Source: JAIBJN01 sp963775625 | GTDB lineage: Bacteria > Actinomycetota > Thermoleophilia > Gaiellales > Gaiellaceae | Direction of reading: 5' to 3' | DNA length: 64,000 nucleotides | Assembly: GCA_963775625.1 (NCBI GenBank) | Contig: CAVZJM010000004.1 | Location: forward strand, 253,984 to 317,983 | Shown: piece by piece, positions 31,398-37,897 of the stretch | How positions within the stretch are numbered: position 1 is the first letter of the stretch | How the letters are laid out: each line of letters starts with the position of its first letter | The notes under the pieces: model-generated | Seen by the model: only the letters and a program-made list of their open reading frames with translations | Told to the model about the DNA's origin: nothing | The model's database searches: none | Translations under genes and position numbers: made by a program

Positions 31398-31955
31398 TCA
31401 ACTCGACGCGTGGGAGGGCGGATTTCTTCCCTCGAAGATCTCCTTCAGCCGGGCGAGGCAGCGGGAGATGCGGCTGGCGATCGTCCCGGACGGGATCTCG
31501 AGCGCCGCGCCGATGGTCTGGTAGCTCTCGTCACGGGCGAAGAAGCGGTCGAGGATCTCGCGGCAGTTCTCGGTGAGCTCGGCCATCGCCTCGTGCACCG
31601 TGAACGCATCGTCGATGGTCTCCATCTCCTCGTCGACGCCCCCGGGCAGGGTGTCGGGGTCGACGATGTCCTCGCGTGCGCTCGAGCGGAGGTGGTCGAT
31701 GCAGAGGCGTCGTGTGAGCTGGCCGATCCAGGGGCGAATCGCGTCGTCGTCCCGAAGTTTCTCGAGATGCTGGTACGTGCGCGCGAAAACCTCCTGGAAG
31801 ACCTCCTCGGAGTCTTCCTGCCGAAGCCGGAACGCCTGACCGCAGATGGCGTAGACGTAGCGCGAGAAGCGGGAGACGAGCTCGCGCCAGGCGTCCTCGT
31901 CACCCGCCCTGCAGCGGGCGACCAGCTGTGCGTCTGGGAGGGATGCGAGTTGCAC
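31398..31955 (-). CDS. ECF-type RNA polymerase sigma factor
   Basis: 185 residues. Region 2: 'LVARCRAGDEDAWRELVSRFSRYVY' and 'DSEEVFQEVFARTYQHLEKL' with 'IRPWIGQLTRRLCIDHLR'; region 4: 'LTENCREILDRFFARDESYQTIGAALEIPSGTIASRISRCLARL'. No classical anti-sigma gene adjoins. Four nearby small genes start close to matching GGAAGA-N16-(C/A)GTC-like boxes, one of them divergent from this gene, so a local regulon is likely. Confidence 0.93.
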   Translation of the reverse strand: MQLASLPDAQLVARCRAGDEDAWRELVSRFSRYVYAICGQAFRLRQEDSEEVFQEVFARTYQHLEKLRDDDAIRPWIGQLTRRLCIDHLRSSAREDIVDPDTLPGGVDEEMETIDDAFTVHEAMAELTENCREILDRFFARDESYQTIGAALEIPSGTIASRISRCLARLKEIFEGRNPPSHASS

Positions 31956-31990
31956 GCCAGGAGGTATGAAACCGGATTGTTCGCCCGAGG

Positions 31991-32018
31991 GGAAGATCCC
32001 GGCCCGCTCCGCCGTCCT
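31991..32018 (+). promoter_or_regulatory. ECF-type promoter, divergent from the sigma gene
   Basis: GGAAGA (31991-31996), 16-nt spacer, CGTCCT (32013-32018). Identical hexamers and spacing to 30181-30208, and the two spacers also share TCC at the start and CGC near the end. Confidence 0.6.
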
Positions 32019-32025
32019 GTGAACG

Positions 32026-32229
32026 GTGAGAGGAGACAGCCCGCTTCAGCCTGAGACCCACCTGGACGTCGTCCGGGCGCGTCACAGTGACCTGCTCCGG
32101 CAGGCACGGGCCGGCGAGCTGGCGCTCCGCCTGGGTGCCGCCCGGCAGGAGGAGCGGCGCTCGTTCCTGTCTCGGCTGCGTGCTCCCACGAAGCCGCGGC
32201 AGTTGTCGACCCCGGCGACCTCGACCTAG
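32026..32229 (+). CDS. Small hypothetical protein divergent from ECF sigma factor
   Basis: 67 residues, GTG start without a clear ribosome-binding site; the promoter -10 ends only eight bases upstream, so translation would be leaderless. 'ETHLDVVRARHSDLLRQARAGE' with 'RQEERRSFLSRL' is a single helical pattern often seen in tiny actinobacterial proteins of unknown role. The end overlaps the hairpin repeat by four bases. Confidence 0.45.
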   Translation: MRGDSPLQPETHLDVVRARHSDLLRQARAGELALRLGAARQEERRSFLSRLRAPTKPRQLSTPATST

Positions 32230-32396
32230 AGCACGTCTCAAAATGAAGCCCTGTGCCTTCGGGTCGCGCTGCTCGCCCCGAGGGCTGCGTCCTCAGTCGC
32301 GCCCGTAGCTTCCTGCTACGAGCGCTCCCTGCGTCCTTGTCTCGGAACGACCATCGCACCCCGACGGCGAGGCGTCATTTCTGAAACGTGCTCGAG
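32226..32396 (+). repeat. Hairpin-ended repeat element, copy 2 (171 bp)
   Basis: Core as in copy 1 at 26560-26728. The ends 32226-32250 and 32371-32396 are inverted repeats (CTAGAGCACGT... and ...ACGTGCTCGAG), about 21 of 25 positions matching with one bulge. Same orientation as copy 1. No coding capacity. A transposase-less miniature element or a structured RNA are both possible. Confidence 0.75.
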
Positions 32397-32415
32397 TCCC
32401 TGCTCAGAACAGAGT

Positions 32416-32442
32416 GGAGCCCCGGTAGGGGGCCGGGGCTCC
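32416..32442. other. Perfect 10-bp GC hairpin
   Basis: GGAGCCCCGG / CCGGGGCTCC around a 7-base loop, no T-run. It stands in a 180-base gene-free stretch between copy 2 of the repeat and the first tRNA-Cys fragment. Confidence 0.5.
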
Positions 32443-32575
32443 TGCCCGTCGACGCGGTATCAACCCCGGGACAAGGTTCGCGTCGGCGGGCGTGGTTCCG
32501 TATTCTGCGCAAATCTGACGGATCCTCTCAAGTCTGCTTGGTCGAAAAGTTCGCTCGATACGATGTTTTCGTGTC

Positions 32576-32612
32576 GGCGCGGCGGCCGACTAGCTAGGCA
32601 GAGGCCTGCAAA
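32576..32612 (+). other. Degenerate 5' half of tRNA-Cys with own promoter
   Basis: 37 bases matching the intact tRNA-Cys from its first base to the anticodon loop at 32 positions, ending at GCAAA. The last 18 bases (TAGGCAGAGGCCTGCAAA) are exact. A TACGAT stands at 32559-32564, the same distance upstream as before the intact tRNA. Together this is a partial tandem copy of promoter plus 5' half, 80 bp apart. Confidence 0.75.
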
Positions 32613-32636
32613 ACGTGCCGTTCAGCTCCGAACCTC

Positions 32637-32642
32637 TACGAT
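32637..32642 (+). promoter_or_regulatory. -10 element of tRNA-Cys promoter
   Basis: TACGAT, 13 bases before the tRNA 5' end; the same hexamer is used at tRNA-Thr. Confidence 0.5.
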
Positions 32643-32655
32643 GATCGAGGGGCCC

Positions 32656-32726
32656 GGCGCGATGGCCGAGTGGTTAGGCAGAGGCCTGCAAAGCCTCGTA
32701 CGCCGGTTCGAATCCGGCTCGCGCCT
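32656..32726 (+). tRNA. tRNA-Cys (GCA anticodon)
   Basis: 71 bases. The acceptor GGCGCGA pairs with TCGCGCC; D-arm GGCCGAGTGGTTAGGC; anticodon stem GAGGC/GCCTC with loop CTGCAAA (GCA); T-arm GCCGG/CCGGC with TTCGAAT. Discriminator T, no CCA. Flanked by a 5'-half copy upstream and two 3'-half copies downstream. Confidence 0.95.
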
Positions 32727-32850
32727 CTTCGAGCTGTGGTCGTCTGCGACGTGGCCGCACCTGCCACCTTTCACGCATCACCGATCCGTGTAGTCCCTGA
32801 TGCACCAGGCCGTCCTGCTCGCGAGCATGAAGGGCGAAAGGAGGTGTGCG

Positions 32851-33066
32851 ATGACGACCATTACGCAGGAGCCGCCGCGGGCCGGGACGTCCATCATGAG
32901 GCGTTACGAGTACAAGGTCATCGATACGGGCAAGCGCCTCGAAGAGCAGCTCAACCAGCTAGGGATGCAGGGCTGGCAAGTCGTCGGGGTAACGACGAAG
33001 AAGCAGCTTTTCATCGCGCCACCCCAGGCGATCATCCTGATGCGCGAGGTGGAGCCAGCCGGCTGA
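32851..33066 (+). CDS. DUF4177-like small protein
   Basis: 71 residues; ATG 32851 after AAAGGAGGTG, the best ribosome-binding site in the area. 'YEYKVIDTGKRLEEQLNQLGMQGWQVVGV' is the DUF4177 pattern (a small beta-alpha-beta unit). The sole gene between intact tRNA-Cys and the first 3' remnant, so it is probably cargo of a tRNA-targeted cassette. Confidence 0.75.
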   Translation: MTTITQEPPRAGTSIMRRYEYKVIDTGKRLEEQLNQLGMQGWQVVGVTTKKQLFIAPPQAIILMREVEPAG

Positions 33067-33120
33067 GGGGCGACCATCAATCTCGGACGAGACTGCTGGA
33101 GCGTTCGCGAGCGGATGGAA

Positions 33121-33148
33121 CACCGGTTCGAATCCGGCCCGCGCCTCT
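33121..33148 (+). other. 3'-half remnant 1 of tRNA-Cys
   Basis: Matches the T-arm, acceptor 3' strand and discriminator of tRNA-Cys (32700-32727) with two substitutions. A terminator follows 10 bases later. Confidence 0.8.
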
Positions 33149-33158
33149 GGGGTGAGAA

Positions 33159-33184
33159 AAGGGCGCCGTCGAAACGGCGCCCTT
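33159..33184 (+). terminator. Intrinsic terminator after tRNA-Cys remnant 1
   Basis: AAGGGCGCCGT / ACGGCGCCCTT, 11-bp perfect stem with a CGAA tetraloop, then TGTGTTTC. Confidence 0.8.
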
Positions 33185-33218
33185 GTGTTTCGACGGACGT
33201 GCGCCTCGGTTCGAAGCC

Positions 33219-33551
33219 CTAGACCGAATCGCCTTCGATCTCATCCTCGAGCTCGGTGAGCTCGAGCGCCATACCGAGCGCACGGACGATGTTTCCGGTC
33301 GCCGAGGCGATCCGAGCGGTACCCACGATGGGAGCGATTGCCGCAAGGACTCCTCGAACCCGCTCCACGTCGATGCCGATCTCGCTGGCCGCGCCGAGGT
33401 TCAGCATGTACGAGGCCGGGGGCGCGTCCACCGCGACGAGCGCGGCGATGCGTGTGAGCACCAACGCCTCGGCGTCGAGGCTCGACGCTTCGATCGAGTC
33501 TGCGGTCATCTTGGCGAGCAGATCGAGTACGGGAGTGTCGGTGTCGGCCAT
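33219..33551 (-). CDS. Carboxymuconolactone-decarboxylase-like (AhpD-fold) protein
   Basis: 110 residues; ATG at 33551 after AAAGGAGGCG. 'SLDAEALVLTRIAALVAVDAPPASYMLNLGAA' and 'IDVERVRGVLAAIAPIVGTARIASATGNIVRALG' follow the helical AhpD/CMD repeat, but the CxxC redox motif of AhpD is absent. The function is unclear. It lies alone between tRNA-Cys remnants 1 and 2, on the opposite strand. Confidence 0.65.
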   Translation of the reverse strand: MADTDTPVLDLLAKMTADSIEASSLDAEALVLTRIAALVAVDAPPASYMLNLGAASEIGIDVERVRGVLAAIAPIVGTARIASATGNIVRALGMALELTELEDEIEGDSV

Positions 33552-33664
33552 CACGCCTCCTTTGACGCTTGCCTCTTGCCCGCAGGATCCTACGACCTCC
33601 GGCTCGGGTCGGCAACGTGCCCGCATCCCGGCCGCTCGGTAGGGCGAGAGATGGGTATGTGAGA

Positions 33665-33687
33665 GGTTCGAGCCCGGCCCGCGCCTC
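33665..33687 (+). other. 3'-half remnant 2 of tRNA-Cys
   Basis: GGTTCGAGCCCGGCCCGCGCCTC matches the tRNA-Cys T-arm and acceptor end with three changes. It is closer to remnant 1 (CCGCGCC) than to the intact gene, consistent with successive insertions. Confidence 0.7.
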
Positions 33688-33701
33688 CGGCCCGGCGCCG
33701 A

Positions 33702-33899
33702 TCAGCCGACCCGTCTGGGCTGCGCCGTCTCGAGGTGCTGCCGGAGCGCCGGTCGCACCGGGTGGAAGAACACCTGCGGGTGCCGCTTCTCCGGTAGCTG
33801 GCCGTACGCCTCCAGCCTGATCGTGCGCGGGCGCACCAGGCCCGTCCCCTCCAGGCGCGTGCGCAGGCCTCCCCACAGGAACTCGTCGTGCGCGTCCAT
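33702..33899 (-). CDS. Small hypothetical protein
   Basis: 65 residues; ATG 33899 after GGGAG. 'AHDEFLWGGLRTRLEGTGLV' then a basic C-terminus. No family recognised. It ends 14 bases from tRNA-Cys remnant 2. Confidence 0.5.
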   Translation of the reverse strand: MDAHDEFLWGGLRTRLEGTGLVRPRTIRLEAYGQLPEKRHPQVFFHPVRPALRQHLETAQPRRVG

Positions 33900-34111
33900 A
33901 TCCCGCTCCCTCGTGCCGCAGTTATCCCCCAGAAGGGGCAGAACCGCATCGTGGACGAGAGGTTGCCGGTCGTCGCCGGACCTTCGGGTGGTCCTGAGGG
34001 AAGTCGCGCGAGCCTCAAGTGCCCCCTTGTGCCTGCCGATACAGGCGGCGAGGTCCTCTCCTCCCGGGCACGGGGATGACGGCAACCACTCTCGCGCCCG
34101 GTAACGCCCGG

Positions 34112-34146
34112 AGCGGCGGCGATCCCCATCGTCGCCGCTTCTCTTT
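34112..34146 (+). terminator. Hairpin with T-rich tail
   Basis: AGCGGCGGCGA / TCGTCGCCGCT 11-bp stem (one G-T pair), then TCTCTTT. It sits in a gene-poor stretch (33900-34167) and terminates no visible plus-strand gene. Confidence 0.5.
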
Positions 34147-34167
34147 CGGCGGCGGGGTCCGCGGCGG

Positions 34168-34383
34168 CTACGCGGCCGAGTCCAGGCCGTGGCGGAGATC
34201 GCTGGGGGCGCCGGCGCGGACGTCGGACTCGCCGTGCCAGCGGGCAACGCTTGCGGCCCAACCCTGGCGGGCATGGTAGGAGCAGACGAGGTAAGCCTCA
34301 CCGTCGCCGGCGGTCACCTCGCGCGACCCGGCCCGGTCGCAACGGCGATTCTCGAGCCGGTAGTAGCCTTCGCAGCGCTCCAT
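34168..34383 (-). CDS. Small protein with cysteine pairs
   Basis: 71 residues from ATG 34383. 'CEGYYRLENRRCDRAG' and 'AYLVCSYHARQGWAASVARWHG' have Cys/His spacing of a possible zinc site. The start lies at the expected +1 of a GGAAGA-N16-AGTCAT promoter. Confidence 0.55.
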   Translation of the reverse strand: MERCEGYYRLENRRCDRAGSREVTAGDGEAYLVCSYHARQGWAASVARWHGESDVRAGAPSDLRHGLDSAA

Positions 34384-34389
34384 GTCCAC

Positions 34390-34417
34390 ATGACTTCGGC
34401 GCGAGGCTCCATCTTCC
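34390..34417 (-). promoter_or_regulatory. Weak ECF-type promoter for gene 34383
   Basis: Minus-strand GGAAGA (34417-34412), 16-nt spacer, AGTCAT (34395-34390). The -35 and spacing match the three other ECF-type promoters; the -10 keeps four of six bases. Confidence 0.4.
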
Positions 34418-34900
34418 TCAGCCCTCGTTCTCGGTAAGTCGGTCCTGCCATGCTCGCCCGGCCGCGCGGCCCTCCGGCGAGGCGAGGAAGTGATCCAGCG
34501 GGACGTGCAGGAAGGCGCCGCGGGACTCGGCGACGATCTCGTCGCCGTCGCGCAGGTCGGCGTCGATGTGGATCCGGCGGCCTCGGCTGTCCGTCACCCA
34601 GGCCGCGAGCTGGAGCTCGTGGTTGATGAGGACGGGGCGTCGGTAGCGGACGAAGATCCTCGCCGTCACCGCCGGGAAGCGGTGCCAGGTCGCGAGCAGG
34701 CCGGAGGCTTCGTCCAGCGCCGCGGCCACCAGGCCGCCGTGGACGATCCCCGGCGCCGCCTGATGGTGGTCGCCGAACGTGACGATGGACTCGTAGCGCT
34801 CGATGCCCTCCTCGCTCGGCTGGGGAAGGTGCAGGCCACGAGGATTGTCGCCGCAGCCCCAGCAGGCCGGGTCGTGGTGCGGCGGGATCGCAAGGGCCAA
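34418..34900 (-). CDS. PaaI family hot-dog thioesterase
   Basis: 160 residues. 'CWGCGDNPRGLHLPQPSEEG' at the start is a small actinobacterial Cys motif; 'GIVHGGLVAAALDEASGLLA' is the PaaI catalytic region (Asp/Glu on the long helix), and 'VRYRRPVLINHELQLAAWV' completes the sheet. Hydrolyses acyl-CoA thioesters; acyl chain unknown. It follows the HMG-CoA reductase gene, 28 bases apart, same strand, perhaps one operon. Confidence 0.85.
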   Translation of the reverse strand: MALAIPPHHDPACWGCGDNPRGLHLPQPSEEGIERYESIVTFGDHHQAAPGIVHGGLVAAALDEASGLLATWHRFPAVTARIFVRYRRPVLINHELQLAAWVTDSRGRRIHIDADLRDGDEIVAESRGAFLHVPLDHFLASPEGRAAGRAWQDRLTENEG

Positions 34901-34928
34901 AGTTAGTGCTCTGCGGGCAGAGGCACTG

Positions 34929-36152
34929 CTACCGCAGGCCGCCGCGCTCGAAGTGGGCGCGGAAGAAGTTCTCCGAGCCGGCGGTTGCCATCGCTGCCGA
35001 GGCGGAGATCTCGAGCGAGAGCGTGGCCGCAGTGACGATCTGCGCCAGGCGGTAGACCTTGCCAGGGCCGTCGCAGCCCATGAGCCGGAGCCACGAGCGT
35101 GCGTAGGGGAGGGTCGTGCCGCCGCCCACGGTCGCCACCTCCAGGCTGGCGAGGCGCATGGAGACGTGCAGCCCGGCGTCCGTGCGATGCGCCGTTCCGT
35201 GCGCCATCGAGCTCGTCCCGACCATGCCGATGTCCTGACCGGTGGCAGTGAAGAGCGCCGCGATCGCGGTGGCGGGCGTGAAGGCGACCGATTGCATCCC
35301 GGAGGCGACCGCGCCGTGCGTCCCCACGAAGGCCAGCTCCGCCAGGTCCTCGACGGAGGTCTTGAGCACGCGGCGAACGGCCTCCTCGGTCAGCGTGGCC
35401 TCGGCGACGACCGTCTTTCCGTGGCCCCCGCGCTCGAAGTAACGCGCCGACGGCTTCTTGTCGCCGCCCATGTTCCCCTCGAGCATCGACCGCGACGGCC
35501 GGATCGGCGTGCGCTCGAGCACGAAGCCCTGGTTCAGCGCGTAGGAGTTGCGCGTGATCATGTTCATCCCGCACGCGTCGCCGGTCGTGTAGGCGTACAT
35601 GACGTGGCACATCGGGCCGACGACGTGCGTCTCGATCTCCCTGAGCTTCGCATGCTTCGAGAGGTTGGCCACCGGCTCCGAGGCAAGCCAGGCCTGCATC
35701 GCCTCCAGCTGTGACTCGATCCAGCCGGAGAAGGCGACCGCCTGCGCGACGTCCTCGAACAGGAAGGCCGACGCCCGCGTGATCCGATCTCTGAGCACGT
35801 AGGTGCGGAAGCCGCCCGACTCCCCGACGGCCCGGGCGCCGCGATAGAGGGAGATCGAGAGCCCCCCCTCGGTGTTGGCGAGGGGGACGTAGACCCCGTC
35901 CGTCGTCCGGCCTCGCTCGACGAGGCGGCCTTCCGGCTCCTCGAGGGCGTAGTCGCCGAGCTCGAGGTCGATGGGGCCGACGACCGCCACCGGGACCAGC
36001 GCGACCCCGGTGACCGCCTCGGTCGCGCTCGCAAACGGCGCGAGGTCGTGCGCGAACACCTCGCGCTCGCCGTCGAGCCGCGGCGCGAGCTCCTCCTGCC
36101 GCGCGCGGATCGAGTCGGGGTCGTTCTTGCGAGGCCAGCGCCGGAGCTCCAC
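34929..36152 (-). CDS. Hydroxymethylglutaryl-CoA reductase
   Basis: 407 residues. Class-defining motifs: 'EAVTGVALVPVAVVGPI' (catalytic Glu; usual ENVIG), 'NTEGGLSISLYRG' (substrate), 'GMNMITRNS', 'GGDKKPSARYF' (catalytic Lys), 'GQDIGMVGTSS' (Asp) and 'EVATVGGGTTLP' (NADP-type). A His in 'RAHFERGG' stands near the C-terminus as expected. The layout is closer to class I than to the shorter class II. It makes mevalonate from HMG-CoA, for isoprenoids. No other mevalonate gene is in the window. Actinobacteria mostly use the MEP route, so this marks either a supplementary mevalonate pathway or another use of the enzyme. Confidence 0.9.
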   Translation of the reverse strand: MELRRWPRKNDPDSIRARQEELAPRLDGEREVFAHDLAPFASATEAVTGVALVPVAVVGPIDLELGDYALEEPEGRLVERGRTTDGVYVPLANTEGGLSISLYRGARAVGESGGFRTYVLRDRITRASAFLFEDVAQAVAFSGWIESQLEAMQAWLASEPVANLSKHAKLREIETHVVGPMCHVMYAYTTGDACGMNMITRNSYALNQGFVLERTPIRPSRSMLEGNMGGDKKPSARYFERGGHGKTVVAEATLTEEAVRRVLKTSVEDLAELAFVGTHGAVASGMQSVAFTPATAIAALFTATGQDIGMVGTSSMAHGTAHRTDAGLHVSMRLASLEVATVGGGTTLPYARSWLRLMGCDGPGKVYRLAQIVTAATLSLEISASAAMATAGSENFFRAHFERGGLR

Positions 36153-36242
36153 GGCGTCAGCTTAGAACCCGGGGGCAGCCGGCGGGGGACGCCACACGCT
36201 CACGGGTGGATGAGGCCCGCCGGTCGGTTACGCTCCCCGGCC

Positions 36243-37100
36243 GTGGCTGTCATGCTCATGGACGGGAAGGCTCTCGCCAGGCGTGTGCGCGAGGAGGTCG
36301 CGCGCGACGTCGAGGGGCTCGACCGTCCGGTTGGCCTGGCGACGGTGCTGGTGGGCGAGGACCAGGCCTCTGCTCTCTACGTCCGTCGCAAGCAGGAGGC
36401 ATGCGAGGAGGTGGGGATCGAGCCGATCCATCACGAGCTCTCCGCCGAGACGACGGAGGACGAGCTTCTTGCCCTGGTGGCCGACTTGAACGCCGACGAG
36501 CGCATCACGGGCATCCTCGTCCAGCTGCCGCTGCCGGCGCACATGGACGAGGGGCGCGTCATCCGGGCCATCGCCCCGGTCAAGGACGTTGACGGCTTCC
36601 ACCCGGTGAGTGCCGGGCACCTGCTCCAGGGGGAGCCGACCTTCGTCGCGGCCACTCCCGCCGGGATCATGGAGATCCTGCGCGCCTACGAGATCCCGCT
36701 GGAAGGCGCCCGGGCGGTGGTCGTCGGCCGCTCGAACATCGTCGGCAAGCCGATGGCGCTCCTCCTGCTCGCCGAGCATGCGACCGTGACCATGTGCCAC
36801 AGCCGCACCCGGGATCTGCCGGCCGTCGTGCAAGAGGGGGACGTGGTCGTCGCCGCGGTCGGGCGCGCGGGGATGATCACGCGGGAGATGGTGAAGCCGG
36901 GCGCCACCGTGATCGACGTCGGGATCAACCGTGCCGAGGGCCGGGTCGTCGGGGACGTGGCCGAAGACGTGCGCGAGGTGGCCGGCCATCTGACTCCGGT
37001 TCCGGGCGGCGTCGGCCCGATGACGATCGCCAGCCTGCTCCGCAACACGGTTCGTGCAGCCGAATACCAGTCTGGGCGGCTTGCCTTCCCGGGCGGCTGA
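36243..37100 (+). CDS. folD: Bifunctional methylene-THF dehydrogenase/methenyl-THF cyclohydrolase
   Basis: 285 residues, GTG start (ATG 36252 is also possible). Signatures: 'LVGEDQASALYVRRKQEACEE' (with Lys in the catalytic YxxxK), 'GILVQLPLPAHM', 'KDVDGFHPVSAGHLL', 'ATPAGIMEIL', 'VVVGRSNIVGKPMALLL' and 'GGVGPMTIASLL'. Interconverts 5,10-methylene-, methenyl- and 10-formyl-tetrahydrofolate for one-carbon supply. Divergent from the HMG-CoA reductase gene. Confidence 0.96.
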   Translation: MAVMLMDGKALARRVREEVARDVEGLDRPVGLATVLVGEDQASALYVRRKQEACEEVGIEPIHHELSAETTEDELLALVADLNADERITGILVQLPLPAHMDEGRVIRAIAPVKDVDGFHPVSAGHLLQGEPTFVAATPAGIMEILRAYEIPLEGARAVVVGRSNIVGKPMALLLLAEHATVTMCHSRTRDLPAVVQEGDVVVAAVGRAGMITREMVKPGATVIDVGINRAEGRVVGDVAEDVREVAGHLTPVPGGVGPMTIASLLRNTVRAAEYQSGRLAFPGG

Positions 37101-37142
37101 GGTTACGCTGCGCGCGCCGCGATCGGAGCGGCGTTGCCGGAC

Positions 37143-37168
37143 ACGACGGCTCGGAGCCGGGCCGTCGT
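37143..37168 (+). other. Hairpin between folD and cold-shock gene
   Basis: ACGACGGC / GCCGTCGT 8-bp stem with a GC-rich 10-base loop followed by TCGTGTG. It may end folD transcription or sit in the 5' leader of the cold-shock gene, whose leaders are often structured. Confidence 0.5.
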
Positions 37169-37195
37169 TCGTGTGTAGAGGGAGGGACAGTTCCG

Positions 37196-37396
37196 TTGGC
37201 TGAGGGCACCGTGAAGTGGTTCTCGAACGAGAAGGGGTACGGGTTCATCGAGCGCGAGGGGGGAGACGACGTCTTCGTGCACCACAGCGCTATCGAGATG
37301 GACGGATACCGCTCCCTGACTGAAGGCCAACGCGTCCAGTTCGACGTCGAACAGGGCGACAAGGGCCTGCAGGCAAAGAACGTTACGCTGCTCTAG
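37196..37396 (+). CDS. Cold-shock domain protein (CspA family)
   Basis: 66 residues, TTG start behind GAGGGAGGG. 'EGTVKWFSNEKGYGFIEREGGDDVFVHHSAIEMDGYRSL' carries RNP1 (KGYGFIE) and RNP2 (DVFVHHS). Single-strand nucleic-acid chaperone; binds mRNA at low temperature and in growth. Monocistronic. Confidence 0.95.
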   Translation: MAEGTVKWFSNEKGYGFIEREGGDDVFVHHSAIEMDGYRSLTEGQRVQFDVEQGDKGLQAKNVTLL

Positions 37397-37482
37397 CCAG
37401 CGACGGTTCGATTGCCGCGACGGGCCCCGGAAGGGGCTCGTTGCATTTGGCGGCTCCGAGGTGCTTCTAGACTGGAGGCGGG

Positions 37483-37770
37483 ATGGCGATCACGAGGGAG
37501 GATGTTCTGCACGTCGCGGCGCTCGCGCGCCTCGAGATCCCCGACGCCGAGGTCGACGCGATCCGAGACCAGCTCGGTGCGATCCTCGAGGCGGTCGGCA
37601 AGGTGTCGGAGCTGGACCTGACCGACGTCGAGCCCATGACGCACCCGCTCGAGCTCGTGAACGCGTGGGCCGAGGACGTGCCGCGGCCGTCGCTGCCTCG
37701 CGACGAGGCGCTCGCCAACGCGCCCGACCCGCTCGAGGGCAGCTTCCGCGTTCCCGCGGTCGGCGGGTGA
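37483..37770 (+). CDS. gatC: Asp/Glu-tRNA amidotransferase subunit C
   Basis: 95 residues. 'ITREDVLHVAALARLEIPDAEVDAI' and 'VEPMTHPLELVNAWAEDVPRPSL' are the GatC pattern. Small subunit bridging GatA and GatB. First gene of gatC-gatA-gatB, as is common. Confidence 0.93.
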   Translation: MAITREDVLHVAALARLEIPDAEVDAIRDQLGAILEAVGKVSELDLTDVEPMTHPLELVNAWAEDVPRPSLPRDEALANAPDPLEGSFRVPAVGG

Positions 37771-37897
37771 GGCGGTTGCGCTTTCGCCAGCCCTCGACAC
37801 GTTTTTGGCACGGTCCGCGCGCCACGCGCACGCTTTTCCTCGTTACGCTCAAAGCGGGTGGAGGCACGGGGTGGCCCCTCAGACGGCCGGGGCGGAC

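Noticed and set aside
26560..32396. Repeat copies as integron attC sites
   Set aside because: attC-like core triplets (GTTRRRY and RYYYAAC) are not found at the ends, and no integron integrase or array is visible.
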